Positions 39,401 through 47,303 are shown, numbered from the stretch's first letter. The stretch is DNA of 64,000 nucleotides from Nocardioides sp. ChNu-153 (GCF_030466625.1 NZ_JADEVT010000006.1:62001-126000), one strand, 5' to 3'. Translations and numbers: made by a program. The notes: a model not told the origin generated them from the sequence alone.

Positions 39401-41237
39401 AGCTGGTCGCGCCCAGCGCGAACACGTCGCCGACGCGGGACTCGTAGACCATCTCCTCGTCGAGCTCGCCGACGCGTCGTCCGCCGCGGGCGTTCTTGTC
39501 GTCGGCGCCGCCGGTGACGAGGAAGACGCCGAAGAGGCCACGGTCGGGGATCGTGCCGCCGCTGGTCACGGCGAGCCGCTGCGCGCCGGGCCGGGCCGTC
39601 AGGGTGCCGGCGACCCGGTCCCACACGACGCGGGGCCGCAGCTCGGCGAACTCGTCGGAGGGGTAGCGCCCGCTCAGCAGGTCCAGCGTCGCGTCGAACG
39701 CGCTGCGGGGCAGGGTCGCGTACGGCGCGGCCCGCCGCACCAGGGCGTAGAGCGCGTCGACGTCGATCGGCTCGAGCGCCACGGTGGCGACCACCTGCTG
39801 CGCCAGGACGTCCAGCGGGTTCGCGGGCACGCGCAGCGCCTCGATGGCGCCGGAGCGCATGCTCGCCACGGCGACGGCCGTGGGGGCCAGGTCGGCGCGG
39901 TGCTGGGGGAACAGGACGCCGCGGGAGACCTCGCCGACCTGGTGCCCGGCCCGGCCGACGCGCTGGAGCGCGCTCGCGACGCTGGGCGGCGAGCCGATCT
40001 GCACGACGAGGTCGACGGCGCCCATGTCGATGCCCAGCTCGAGGCTGCTCGTCGCGACGACCGCGGGCAGGCGCCCGCTCTTGAGATCGTCCTCGATGAG
40101 CGCCCGCTGCTCCTTGGAGACCGACCCGTGGTGGGCCCGGGCGACCAGCGGCGCCGCACCCGTCGTGGTGCCCGACTGCGCGACGGCCTCGGCCGGGAAG
40201 CGCGCGGGCCGCTGCGGCAGGTCGTCGGCGTCGTGGTCGGCGTCGTGGTCGGCGTCGTGGTCGGCGTCGTGGCCGGGCCCGTCGGGCTCGGCGGCCGCGC
40301 GCTCCTCGTGCCGCTCGGCCGCCAGCTCGTTGAGGCGGGCGGTCAGGCGCTCGGCGACCCGGCGCGAGTTGGCGAAGACGATGGTGGAGCGGTGGGCCTC
40401 GACGAGGTCGAGCACGCGGTTCTCCACGTGCGGCCAGATCGACGAGGCGGCGCGACCGCTGTCGGGGTCGGTCTCGTCGTACTCGCCCGGAGTCGTCATG
40501 TCCTCGACCGGGACGGCGACCTCGAGCTCCCACGCCTTCTCCGAGGGCGGCGCGACGACGTCGACCGGGGCGCCGCCGCCGAGGAAGCGCGCCACCTCCT
40601 CGATGGGGCGCACGGTCGCGGAGAGCCCGATCCGCTGGGCGGGCTGCGGCAGGAGGGCGTCCAGCCGCTCGAGGGTGACCGCGAGGTGGGCCCCGCGCTT
40701 GCTGCCGGCGACGGCGTGCACCTCGTCGAGGATCACGGTCTCGACGCCCCGCAGGCTCTCGCGGGCCTGGGAGGTGAGCATGAGGAAGAGGGACTCGGGG
40801 GTGGTGATGAGGATGTCGGGCGGCCGGGTGCCGAGGCGGCGGCGGTCGGCGGCCGACGTGTCGCCCGAGCGCACCCCGACGGCCACCGGTGGCACCTCGA
40901 CACCGAGACGCTCGCCGGTCGCGCGGATGCCCACGAGGGGGGAGCGCAGGTTGCGCTCGACGTCGACGGCGAGGGCCTTCAGGGGCGAGACGTAGAGCAC
41001 CCGGCAGCGGTGAGCGGCCTCCTCCGGCGGGGGCGTCGAGAACAACCGGTCGATGGCCGACAGGAACGCCGAGAGGGTCTTGCCCGAGCCCGTGGGTGCG
41101 ACGACCAGCGCGTGCCGGCCGGTGCCGATCGCGTTCCAGGCGCCCTCCTGCGCGGGCGTCGGCGCGGGGAACGCGGCGCGGAACCACGCCTGCGTCACCG
41201 GGCTGAAGCGCTCCAGCGCCGAGGGGGGTCCGACCAT
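36447..41237 (-). CDS. lhr: Lhr-type ATP-dependent DNA helicase
   Basis: 1596-residue superfamily 2 helicase, a DNA-damage-induced 3'-5' translocase in mycobacteria. Motor: PTPAQEGAWNAIGTG, Walker A VVAPTGSGKTLSAF near residue 40, DEVH box TVILDEVHAVAGSKRG near 170, SATV motif LSATVRPIEEV, and VATSSLELGIDMGAVDLVVQIGSP. A large Lhr-C region with a winged helix and beta-barrel follows. An acidic HDAD repeat near 323-338 is odd. ATG 41237 is preferred over ATG 41246 or GTG 41261 because CAAGAT lies 7 nt before it within a PafBC-type promoter. Overlaps nei by 14 bp. Confidence 0.95.
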   Translation of the reverse strand: MVGPPSALERFSPVTQAWFRAAFPAPTPAQEGAWNAIGTGRHALVVAPTGSGKTLSAFLSAIDRLFSTPPPEEAAHRCRVLYVSPLKALAVDVERNLRSPLVGIRATGERLGVEVPPVAVGVRSGDTSAADRRRLGTRPPDILITTPESLFLMLTSQARESLRGVETVILDEVHAVAGSKRGAHLAVTLERLDALLPQPAQRIGLSATVRPIEEVARFLGGGAPVDVVAPPSEKAWELEVAVPVEDMTTPGEYDETDPDSGRAASSIWPHVENRVLDLVEAHRSTIVFANSRRVAERLTARLNELAAERHEERAAAEPDGPGHDADHDADHDADHDADDLPQRPARFPAEAVAQSGTTTGAAPLVARAHHGSVSKEQRALIEDDLKSGRLPAVVATSSLELGIDMGAVDLVVQIGSPPSVASALQRVGRAGHQVGEVSRGVLFPQHRADLAPTAVAVASMRSGAIEALRVPANPLDVLAQQVVATVALEPIDVDALYALVRRAAPYATLPRSAFDATLDLLSGRYPSDEFAELRPRVVWDRVAGTLTARPGAQRLAVTSGGTIPDRGLFGVFLVTGGADDKNARGGRRVGELDEEMVYESRVGDVFALGATSWRIEDITHDRVLVTPAPGVPGRLPFWKGDSPGRPAELGAAVGALHRELGGLPRAEAVALVRERGLDANAAHNLVEYVAEQREATNVLPSDRTLLLERFRDELGDWRLVLHSPYGVPVHAPWALAVNARIRERTGVDGQATAFDDGIVVRLPDTGEDPPGAEVFAFEADELNDLVTAEVGSSSLFASRFRESAARALLLPRRDPGRRSPLWQQRQRASQLLEVASKYPAFPVVLETVRECLQDVYDLPGLLGLQAQVERREVQLVDVETPSPSPFARTLLFGYVAQFLYEGDSPLAERRAAALSLDPTLLAELLGRTELRDLLDPEVLAEVEAELQRLAPDRRARDAEGVADLLRLVGPLTPEEVVARSTADPDETAAWVAALVEARRVVTVRVAGEERHAVVEDVARLRDALGVPVPPGVPEVFGEQVEDPLGDLVARYARSHGPFTTADVADRFGLGPAVVTTTLVRLGAQGRVVDGEFRPGGSGGEWCDAEVLRRVRRRSLARLRQEVEPVDPGALGRFLPAWQQVAEAEQPQPDGSRPMPRQPARRGGLHGVDGVLTAVDQLAGCAVPASAWETLVLPARVRDYVPAYLDELTASGEVIWAGHGALPGADGWVSLHLADSADLTVPLPAPYDASELHDRVLEALQPGGAYFFRQLGQAAGTLDDGALAAALWDLVWAGRVTNDTFSPVRDRVGGSGAHRSRRPAPRSRGVGVRGRGPLGGGTARPATPRSGGVPVGTSGRWSLVPEADDDATRRGHAAAELMLARHGVVTRGAAVSERLPGGFAAVYKVLSAFEESGRCRRGYFVGSLGAAQFGTTGAVDRLRTFAEPAGGVDGSSTPPATHVLAATDPANPFGAALAWPDRPAADAATDGAGGTDAPGRASGHRPGRKAGAVVVLVDGELVLYVERGGRTLLTFTDDSDTLTRAAHGLAGTVRRGGLGRLTVEQADGSQLLGAPDTPLRRALAAAGFTTTPKGLHLRARG
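40224..40271 (-). repeat. 12-bp tandem repeat (four perfect copies) in lhr
   Basis: GTCGGCGTCGTG repeated four times without a mismatch at 40224-40271. On the coding strand this gives an HDAD repeat in the Lhr protein between conserved helicase blocks. In-frame microsatellite, likely variable in copy number. Confidence 0.92.
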
Positions 41238-41244
41238 GCCGGAC

Positions 41245-41267
41245 ATCTTGACAGGCCGCACCGACAG
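41245..41267 (-). promoter_or_regulatory. PafBC-type (RecA-NDp) promoter of lhr
   Basis: On the minus strand CTGTCGGTG (41267-41259), 8 nt, then CAAGAT (41250-41245), then 7 nt to ATG 41237. The motif TTGTCRGTG-N8-TANNNT is the LexA-independent damage promoter recognised by PafBC in mycobacteria. One base differs in the first part and the -10 is non-ideal. Confidence 0.68.
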
Positions 41268-41309
41268 TCCCGGACCGCTGCGCCCGGGGCCGCCCGGGGC
41301 CGCCCCGGG

Positions 41310-41840
41310 TCAGTCGAGGACGGCGTCGCCCGTCGGGATGTTGACGAGCATCCGCTGGTAGAACGCCATGTCGACCCAGTGGTCGAACTTGTTGCCGACC
41401 TCCTTGAACTCGCCGACCTTGGCGAACCCGCACGCCACGTGCAGCCGCTCGCTGGCGGGGTTCGGCAGCGCGACGGCCGCGATCGCGGTGTGCACGCCGG
41501 AGACCGCCATGGTCTGCAGCAGGGCCGGGTAGAGCATCCGGCCGACGCCGCGGCCGCGCACCGAGCCGTCGAGGTAGATCGACGTCTCCCGCGTCAGCGC
41601 GTAGGCGGGACGGGGGCGGAACGACCAGGAGTAGGCGTAGCCCACCGCGTGGTCGTGTGCGTCGACGGCGACGAGGAGGTGGTCGCCCGGGTGCTCGCCG
41701 TCGAGGCGGGCGCGCCAGTAGTCGGTGTCGGGGGGCTCGAGGTCGAACGTGGCGAGCGAGTGCTCGACGGCGTGGTTGTAGATGGCGGCGATCCGGGGCA
41801 GGTCGCGCTCGTTCGCGGAGCGGGTCGCGTACTCGGCCAT
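41310..41840 (-). CDS. GNAT acetyltransferase (phosphinothricin/methionine-sulfone type)
   Basis: 176-residue GCN5-related acetyltransferase closest in style to the Pat/MnaT group. IAAIYNHAVEHSLATFDLEPPD is at residues 18-39, the acetyl-CoA loop is SVRGRGVGRMLYPALL near 92, and ALPNPASERLHVACGFAKVGEFKEVGNKFDHWVDMAFYQ is the C-terminal half. Such enzymes acetylate the amino group of small amino-acid analogues; the natural substrate here is unknown. ATG 41840 follows GATGAT by 6 nt. It is divergent from the DinB-fold gene. Confidence 0.92.
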   Translation of the reverse strand: MAEYATRSANERDLPRIAAIYNHAVEHSLATFDLEPPDTDYWRARLDGEHPGDHLLVAVDAHDHAVGYAYSWSFRPRPAYALTRETSIYLDGSVRGRGVGRMLYPALLQTMAVSGVHTAIAAVALPNPASERLHVACGFAKVGEFKEVGNKFDHWVDMAFYQRMLVNIPTGDAVLD

Positions 41841-41881
41841 CCGCCCATCATCGCCCAGGTGGGCCTTGAGAGGATGCGGGG

Positions 41882-42511
41882 GTGAGCAGCTCGTGGGAGG
41901 CGCCGGCGCCGGACCTCAAGGACTGGACCTGGGTCCTGGACCGGCCGTGCCCCGACTGCGGGACCGCCAGCGGCGCCCTCGACGTCGAGGACCTGCCGTC
42001 GCTGCTGTCCGTCACGGCCGAGGCGTGGCACCGCGTCCTGGCCCGCCCGGGCGCCGCGGAGCGGCCGCGGCCGGGCACGTGGTCCCCGCTGGAGTACGGC
42101 GCGCACGTCCGCGACGTGCACCGGGTCTTCGACGAGCGCCTGGCGCTCGTGCTGGGGACCGACCCCGGGCCGGCCCGGTTCGCGAACTGGGACCAGGACG
42201 CGGCCGCCGTCGCCGGGCGCTACCACGAGCAGGACCCGGCGGTGGTGGCCGACGAGCTGGCCGAGGCCGCCGAGGAGGTGGCGCACCGCTACGCGCAGGT
42301 GGGTCCCGGCGACCTCGCCCGCACGGGCCTGCGCAGCAACGGCTCCGCCTTCACCCTGGTCTCGCTGGGGCAGTACCACCTGCACGACGTCGTCCACCAC
42401 CTGCACGACGTCGGCTCCCCGGTGCGGGACGCCCTGCCCGCCGCCGCCCGTACGGCGCCGCGCACCCCCGCGGCCCCGCCGGCGGTCGCGACGCCGGGGG
42501 AGCGGGCGTGA
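41882..42511 (+). CDS. DinB-fold protein
   Basis: 209-residue protein of the DinB/maleylpyruvate-isomerase-N four-helix fold, often mycothiol- or bacillithiol-dependent metal enzymes. It has LKDWTWVLDRPCPDCGTASGALD at the start with a CxxC, GTWSPLEYGAHVRDVHRVFDERL with a metal-ligand His, and LGQYHLHDVVHHLHDV with further His residues. The C-terminus is an Ala/Pro-rich tail. GTG 41882 follows GAGGAT by 6 nt. The stop overlaps the DUF3046 start as GTGA, upstream of recA. Confidence 0.85.
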   Translation: MSSSWEAPAPDLKDWTWVLDRPCPDCGTASGALDVEDLPSLLSVTAEAWHRVLARPGAAERPRPGTWSPLEYGAHVRDVHRVFDERLALVLGTDPGPARFANWDQDAAAVAGRYHEQDPAVVADELAEAAEEVAHRYAQVGPGDLARTGLRSNGSAFTLVSLGQYHLHDVVHHLHDVGSPVRDALPAAARTAPRTPAAPPAVATPGERA

Positions 42512-42702
42512 GGCACACCGAGCTCTGGGCGCGTCTCGAGGTCGCGGTCGGTCCCCGCCTCGCACGCTCCTGGGCCCAGACGCAGGTGCACCCGGCGCTC
42601 GGCAACCGCACGGTGGTGGAGGCGCTCGACGCCGGGGTCGACCCGCGCGAGGTCTGGGCGGTGGTGCACCGCGCGCTCGAGCTGCCCGACTCCGAGCGCT
42701 GA
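42508..42702 (+). CDS. DUF3046 protein upstream of recA
   Basis: 64-residue protein of the DUF3046 family, which sits directly before recA in most actinobacteria but has no known role. It reads RHTELWARLEVAVGPRLARSWAQTQV, then LGNRTVVEALDAGVDPREVWAVVHRALELP, both family-typical. GTG 42508 overlaps the preceding stop. The recA promoters lie in the 230 bp after it. Confidence 0.92.
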   Translation: MRHTELWARLEVAVGPRLARSWAQTQVHPALGNRTVVEALDAGVDPREVWAVVHRALELPDSER

Positions 42703-42752
42703 GCGGGGCGACCCGGACGCGCCGACACGCCGCGCACGGGTCCTGCCTGACA

Positions 42753-42768
42753 TCGAACACCTGTTCGT
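42753..42768 (+). promoter_or_regulatory. LexA (SOS) box of recA
   Basis: TCGAACACCTGTTCGT matches the actinobacterial/Gram-positive SOS box TCGAAC-N4-GTTCGA with one difference at the last base. It lies about 165 bp before the recA start, the usual place for the LexA-controlled promoter. Confidence 0.9.
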
Positions 42769-42835
42769 CTACGCTTTTCCCACACAGGCACGAGATCGGG
42801 TCGAGATCTCCCCAGGCGCCGGCGGCACACCACCG

Positions 42836-42858
42836 TTGTCGGTGGCTCGTCCTAGCGT
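42836..42858 (+). promoter_or_regulatory. PafBC-type (RecA-NDp) promoter of recA
   Basis: TTGTCGGTG (42836-42844), 8 nt, TAGCGT (42853-42858): an exact match to the LexA-independent damage promoter TTGTCRGTG-N8-TANNNT known from mycobacterial recA. recA here therefore has both SOS and PafBC control. Confidence 0.9.
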
Positions 42859-42933
42859 CGTGCCCACGCGAACGACACAGGCAGCGCACGCTGCCGCTGG
42901 ACTCGGGCCACGAGCTCGGAGGGGATGGACACC

Positions 42934-43971
42934 ATGGCTGGTGCAGACCGCGGCAAGGCGCTCGACACGGCGCTCGCGAGCATCGAGAAGCAGTTCGGCA
43001 AGGGCTCGGTGATGCGTCTGGGTGACGACGCCCGCGCTCCCCTGGAGGTCATCCCGACGGGCTCGATCGCCCTCGACGTGGCCCTCGGCCTCGGCGGGCT
43101 CCCGCGCGGGCGCGTCGTCGAGATCTACGGCCCGGAGTCGTCGGGAAAGACGACCGTCGCGCTCCACGCGGTCGCCAGCGCCCAGCGCGCCGGGGGCATC
43201 GTGGCGTTCATCGACGCGGAGCACGCGCTCGACCCCGACTACGCGAAGGCGCTGGGCGTCGACACCGACGCGCTCCTCGTCTCGCAGCCCGACTCGGGCG
43301 AGCAGGCGCTGGAGATCGCCGACATGCTGGTGCGCTCCGGCGCGCTCTCCCTCATCGTCATCGACTCGGTCGCGGCGCTCGTGCCCCGCGCCGAGATCGA
43401 GGGCGAGATGGGTGACAGCCACGTCGGTCTCCAGGCCCGCCTCATGAGCCAGGCGCTCCGCAAGATGACCGGTGCGCTCAACGGCGCCGGCACGACGGCG
43501 ATCTTCATCAACCAGCTGCGCGAGAAGATCGGCGTCATGTTCGGCTCGCCCGAGACCACCACGGGTGGCCGGGCGCTGAAGTTCTACTCCTCGGTCCGCC
43601 TCGACGTGCGGCGCATCGAGACGCTGAAGGACGGCACTGACTCGGTCGGCAACCGCACCCGCGTGAAGGTCGTGAAGAACAAGGTCGCACCGCCGTTCAA
43701 GCAGGCCGAGTTCGACATCATGTACGGCAAGGGCATCAGCCGCGAGGGTGGCCTCATCGACGTGGGCGTGGAGTCGGGCCTCGTCCGCAAGGCGGGTGCC
43801 TGGTACACCTACGACGGCGACCAGCTGGGCCAGGGCAAGGAGAACGCGCGCAACTTCCTGCGCGACAACCCCGACCTGGCCGACGAGCTGGAGAAGAAGA
43901 TCCTCGAGAAGCTCGGCGTGGGTCCGCAGGTCGACCAGCCGGCGGAGCCGATCGGCGTCGATGACTTCTGA
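42934..43971 (+). CDS. recA: Recombinase RecA
   Basis: 345-residue strand-exchange ATPase and LexA co-protease. [16 protein letters not shown] is near residue 20, Walker [10 protein letters not shown] at 66, and the L1/L2 region includes [37 protein letters not shown], cited as about residues 191-226. There is no intein. ATG 42934 is preferred over ATG 42925 because GGAGGGG (42918-42924) touches the first ATG but lies 9 nt before the second. It overlaps recX by 11 bp. Confidence 0.98.
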   Translation: MAGADRGKALDTALASIEKQFGKGSVMRLGDDARAPLEVIPTGSIALDVALGLGGLPRGRVVEIYGPESSGKTTVALHAVASAQRAGGIVAFIDAEHALDPDYAKALGVDTDALLVSQPDSGEQALEIADMLVRSGALSLIVIDSVAALVPRAEIEGEMGDSHVGLQARLMSQALRKMTGALNGAGTTAIFINQLREKIGVMFGSPETTTGGRALKFYSSVRLDVRRIETLKDGTDSVGNRTRVKVVKNKVAPPFKQAEFDIMYGKGISREGGLIDVGVESGLVRKAGAWYTYDGDQLGQGKENARNFLRDNPDLADELEKKILEKLGVGPQVDQPAEPIGVDDF

Positions 43972-44545
43972 TCCCGCCGAGCTGCGCGCGCTGCTCGACG
44001 CCCCTCCGCCGCCCGACCCGGTGGCGGAGGGCCCCGACGCCGACGTCGAGCAGGTCGCCCGCACGATCCTGCTCGACCAGCTGACGGGGCGGGCGCGCAG
44101 CCGCAAGGAGCTGGCCGACAAGCTGGCCGCGCGCGAGGTCCCGGCGGACGTCGCGAGCCGCCTCCTCGACCGGTTCGAGGAGGTCGGCCTCGTCGACGAC
44201 GCCGCCTTCGCCCGCACGTGGGTGGACGGGCGCCGGTCCGCGAAGGGCCTGGCGCGCCGGGCGCTGGCCCAGGAGCTGCGCCGCAAGGGCGTCGACGACG
44301 AGGTCGCCCGCGAGGCCCTCGACGAGATCGAGCCCGACGACGAGACGGCGACGGCCCGGGCGCTGGTGCGCAAGCGGCTCCGCTCCCTCTCGGGGGTCGA
44401 GGCCCCGGTGGCCACCCGTCGCCTCGTCGGCATGCTCGCCCGGAAGGGGTACAGCCCCGGCACGGCGTACGCCGTCGTCAGCGACGAGCTGCGCCGCCAG
44501 GGCCGCGAGGTCGACGACTCCGACCACGAGCCGGCCGACGACTGA
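43961..44545 (+). CDS. recX: RecA regulator RecX
   Basis: 194-residue all-helical protein that caps and limits RecA filaments. Three RecX repeats are visible: [58 protein letters not shown] (about residues 33-90), [25 protein letters not shown], and [29 protein letters not shown] 43961 lies within the end of recA (11-bp overlap), the normal coupled arrangement. Confidence 0.95.
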   Translation: MTSDPAELRALLDAPPPPDPVAEGPDADVEQVARTILLDQLTGRARSRKELADKLAAREVPADVASRLLDRFEEVGLVDDAAFARTWVDGRRSAKGLARRALAQELRRKGVDDEVAREALDEIEPDDETATARALVRKRLRSLSGVEAPVATRRLVGMLARKGYSPGTAYAVVSDELRRQGREVDDSDHEPADD

Positions 44546-44568
44546 GCCCCGGGTGCCATAGTGGCGCG

Positions 44569-45414
44569 GTGGACACCTCGCTGCTGCGCGCACCCGACGG
44601 CGCCTTCTCCCTGGCCGACATCGACCCGGGCGCCACGCCCGGCTTCGACGGCGGCAAGGCCGCGGGCAAGGAGGAGCTGAGCACGGTCGTCGCCGAGCTC
44701 ACCGACCTGCAGGAGCGTCTCTTCGCCGAGGGACGCACCCGGCCCGACGCACGACGCGTGCTGCTCGTGCTGCAGGGGATGGACACGTCCGGCAAGGGCG
44801 GCACGGTGCGGAAGGTGATCGGGTCCCTGGACCCGCAGGGCGTGGCGATCGCCTCCTTCGGCACCCCGACGCCCGAGGAGCTCGAGCACGACTTCCTGTG
44901 GCGCGTCCGCTCGCGGCTGCCGGCCCCGGGCCGCATCGGCGTGTTCGACCGCTCGCACTACGAGGACGTGCTCATCGCCCGGGTGCGCTCACTGGTGCCG
45001 GCCGAGGAGGTGGACCGCCGCTACGCAGCGATCCGCGACTTCGAGGCCGACCTGGTCGCCGACGGCGTCCGCGTCGTCAAGGTGATGCTGCACATCTCGC
45101 CCGAGGAGCAGCGCGACCGGCTGCTCGCCCGTCTCGACGAGCCCGCGAAGCACTGGAAGTTCAGCCCGGCCGACATCGACGACCGCGCCCTGTGGGCCGA
45201 CTACCAGGGGGCCTACGAGCGGGCGATCACCGAGACGCACCGGCCCGGGGCGCCGTGGCACGTCGTACCCGCCGAGTCGAAGTGGTACCGCAACCTGGCG
45301 GTGGCCCACCTGCTGCTGGCCGAGCTGCGGGCGCTGGACCTGCAGTGGCCCACCGCGTCGTTCGACCCCGCCGAGCAGCGCCGTCGGCTGGTCGAGGAGG
45401 ACCCGCTGTCGTGA
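44569..45414 (+). CDS. ppk2: PPK2-family polyphosphate:nucleotide phosphotransferase
   Basis: 281-residue P-loop kinase that uses polyphosphate to phosphorylate nucleotides (AMP or ADP class cannot be settled by eye). Walker A VLQGMDTSGKGGTVRKV is near residue 68, FDRSHYEDVLIARVRSLVP is the family signature, then DEPAKHWKFSPADIDDR and AWHVVPAESKWYRNL-type end (here PWHVVPAESKWYRNLAVA). GTG 44569 follows CATAGT by 6 nt. Its stop overlaps the HipA-like gene as GTGA, so three genes form one operon. Confidence 0.95.
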   Translation: MDTSLLRAPDGAFSLADIDPGATPGFDGGKAAGKEELSTVVAELTDLQERLFAEGRTRPDARRVLLVLQGMDTSGKGGTVRKVIGSLDPQGVAIASFGTPTPEELEHDFLWRVRSRLPAPGRIGVFDRSHYEDVLIARVRSLVPAEEVDRRYAAIRDFEADLVADGVRVVKVMLHISPEEQRDRLLARLDEPAKHWKFSPADIDDRALWADYQGAYERAITETHRPGAPWHVVPAESKWYRNLAVAHLLLAELRALDLQWPTASFDPAEQRRRLVEEDPLS

Positions 45415-46175
45415 TCCCGCTCCAGCACGTCACGCGGTACGTCGCGCCGCTGCGGGAGGGGGGGAGCCTGCCCGGCCTCGTCGAGGCCGACGACCTCGGC
45501 ACCTACGTGTGCAAGTTCCGTGGTGCCGGCCAGGGCCTGCGGGTGCTCGTCGCGGAGGTCGTCGTCAGCGGGCTCGCCCAGCGTCTCGACATCCCCACCC
45601 CGCGGCTCGTCGCCCTGGAGCTGCACCGCGACCTGGCCCGCTACGAGGCCGACGAGGAGGTCCAGGACCTGCTGCGGGCCAGCGTCGGTCTGAACCTGGG
45701 GGTCGACTTCCTGCCCGGGGCCTTCGGGTTCGACCGGTCCGTCGAGGAGGACACGGAGGTGGCACCACGCATCCTGTGGCTCGACGCGCTGACGGCCAAC
45801 GTCGACCGCTCGTGGCGCAACCCCAACCTGCTGCGGTGGCACGGGCGCACCTGGGCGATCGACCACGGGGCCTCGCTCTACTTCCACCACGCGTGGAGCG
45901 GCGGAGTCACCGACCCGGCCCGGTTCGCGGCGCAGCGCTGGGACGTCAGCGACCACGTCTTCGCCGACCGCGCCGGCGACCTCGCCGAGGTCGACGCCCG
46001 GGGCCGTGCACTGCTGGGCCCCGACGTCCTCGCCGACGTGGTGGCCCAGGTGCCGGACGAGTGGCTCGAGCCCGTGCCGGGAGCCGCGACCCCCGCGGAG
46101 CTGCGCGCGGCGTACGTGCGCTTCCTCGGCGCCCGCCTCGGCACCCGCGCCTGGCTGCCGGGAGCCGACGCGTGA
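45411..46175 (+). CDS. HipA-like kinase-fold protein
   Basis: 254-residue protein resembling the kinase part of HipA. VCKFRGAGQGLRVLVAEVVVSGLAQRLDIPTPRLVALEL near residues 32-70 matches the ATP-binding lysine and alphaC region. LDALTANVDRSWRNPNLL carries the catalytic-loop Asp and Asn, and WAIDHGASLYFHH the metal-binding Asp. No HipB-type antitoxin is adjacent, which argues against a classical hipBA module. GTG 45411 overlaps the ppk2 stop and the end overlaps DUF3037, so it is tightly coupled on both sides. The substrate is unknown. Confidence 0.86.
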   Translation: MIPLQHVTRYVAPLREGGSLPGLVEADDLGTYVCKFRGAGQGLRVLVAEVVVSGLAQRLDIPTPRLVALELHRDLARYEADEEVQDLLRASVGLNLGVDFLPGAFGFDRSVEEDTEVAPRILWLDALTANVDRSWRNPNLLRWHGRTWAIDHGASLYFHHAWSGGVTDPARFAAQRWDVSDHVFADRAGDLAEVDARGRALLGPDVLADVVAQVPDEWLEPVPGAATPAELRAAYVRFLGARLGTRAWLPGADA

Positions 46176-46555
46176 GCGGGGAGCGGTCGCCGTACCAGTA
46201 CGTCGTGCTCCGCTGCGTGCCGCGCGTGGACCGCGAGGAGTTCCTCAACGTCGGCGTGCTGCTCTACTGCGAGGCGCGCAGCTTCCTCGCCGTGGCGTGG
46301 CACGTCGACGAGGAGCGGCTCACCGCCGCCTTCCCCGCCCTCGACCTCGCCACCCTGTGCCGGGCGCTCGACTTCGTCGACGGGGTCTGCGCCGCCGACG
46401 AGCGGGCGGGGTCGGCGGCGACGCACCCGATCGGCGTGCGCTTCGGCTTCCTCAAGGCGCCGCGCAGCACCGTCGTGCAGCCCGGCCCCGTGCACGGCGG
46501 GCTGACGACGGATCCCGCAGCCGAGCTCGCCCGGCTGCGGGACCTGCTGGTGTGA
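46172..46555 (+). CDS. DUF3037 protein
   Basis: 127-residue protein of the DUF3037 family, of unknown function. The family start YQYVVLRCVPRVDREEFLNVGVLLYCEARSF is at residues 8-38, and the later FLKAPRSTVVQPGPVHGGLTTDPAAELARLRDLLV fits. Genes of this family are often next to a HipA-like kinase-fold gene, as here, implying a joint role. GTG 46172 overlaps the stop of the upstream gene by four bases. It converges with cbiX, 5 bp between the stops. Confidence 0.9.
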   Translation: MSGERSPYQYVVLRCVPRVDREEFLNVGVLLYCEARSFLAVAWHVDEERLTAAFPALDLATLCRALDFVDGVCAADERAGSAATHPIGVRFGFLKAPRSTVVQPGPVHGGLTTDPAAELARLRDLLV

Positions 46556-46559
46556 CGGC

Positions 46560-47303
46560 TCAGACGGGCACGAGCTCCACGGCGCCGACGGCGTAGCGGG
46601 CCAGGACGACGCGCGCCACCTCGGGGTGGGCGCCGAGCGGCTCGGAGACCGCGACGGCGCCGGCCTCGAGGGCCAGCTCGGCGGCGCGGTCCGGCAGCAT
46701 GCCCGGCGCGAGGAACAGGGAGGCCACCGCGATGTGACGGCGACCCTCCCCGCGGAACGCCCGCACGGCCTCGCCGGTCGCCGGCGGCGCGGTCGAGGCG
46801 AACGCGGCGCTGACCGGCAGCTTGTGACGAGCACCCCAGACGCGGGCTAGGCGGGCCACCGCCTGGTTCGCCAGCGCGTCGCTGGAGCCGGCGGCGGCCA
46901 GCACGAGCGCGTCGAGCTCGCGCACCCGCGCCGAGCTCAAGGCCGCGCGCAGGCGCTCGTCGAGCACCTGCAGGAACGCCGCCTCGAGCCCGAGGATGGC
47001 CGAGGCCCGGATGCCGAGCCCCTCGTGGCGCGCCGCGGCCTCGGCGATGGCCGCGGGGACGTCGACCTTCGCGTGGTAGGCGTCGGAGAGGAGCAGGGGG
47101 ACGACGACGATCTCGTCGTGGCCCGCGCGCACCAGGTCGTCGACGACGTCCTGGAAGCCCGGGCGGGCCAGCTCGAGGAACGCCGGCTCGACCGTGAGGT
47201 CGGGGCGCTGCGCGCGCACCTCGGCGACGAGGGCGCGGACGGTGGCGGCGGAGCGGGGATCGCGGCTGCCGTGGGCGAGGGCGATGAGTGCAGGAGCGGC
47301 CAT
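46560..47303 (-). CDS. Sirohydrochlorin chelatase (CbiX-type)
   Basis: 247-residue chelatase inserting metal (iron for siroheme, or cobalt) into sirohydrochlorin. Two CbiX halves are present: PALIALAHGSRDPRSAATVRALV at the start with the metal-binding His, VVVPLLLSDAYHAKVDVPAAI, then a second half with LAAAGSSDALANQAVARLARVW and VASLFLAPGMLPDRAAELALEAGAVAVSEPLGAHPEVARVVLARY. Siroheme is the cofactor of the sulfite reductase in the same block. ATG 47303 has GGAGG 8 nt upstream. 127 bp follow cysH with no clear terminator, so co-transcription is likely. Confidence 0.93.
   Translation of the reverse strand: MAAPALIALAHGSRDPRSAATVRALVAEVRAQRPDLTVEPAFLELARPGFQDVVDDLVRAGHDEIVVVPLLLSDAYHAKVDVPAAIAEAAARHEGLGIRASAILGLEAAFLQVLDERLRAALSSARVRELDALVLAAAGSSDALANQAVARLARVWGARHKLPVSAAFASTAPPATGEAVRAFRGEGRRHIAVASLFLAPGMLPDRAAELALEAGAVAVSEPLGAHPEVARVVLARYAVGAVELVPV

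Noticed and set aside
36444..41885. Open frame of 1813 codons on the plus strand opposite lhr
   Set aside because: Arg/Gly/Val-rich composition without any domain, running across lhr and two flanking genes; arises from GC bias in third codon positions of lhr.
42925..42933. recA start at ATG 42925
   Set aside because: The ribosome site abuts it with no spacing, while it is ideally spaced for ATG 42934, giving the usual RecA start.
45411..46175. Classical HipBA toxin-antitoxin system
   Set aside because: No HipB-like HTH gene lies next to it; the neighbours are PPK2 and DUF3037.
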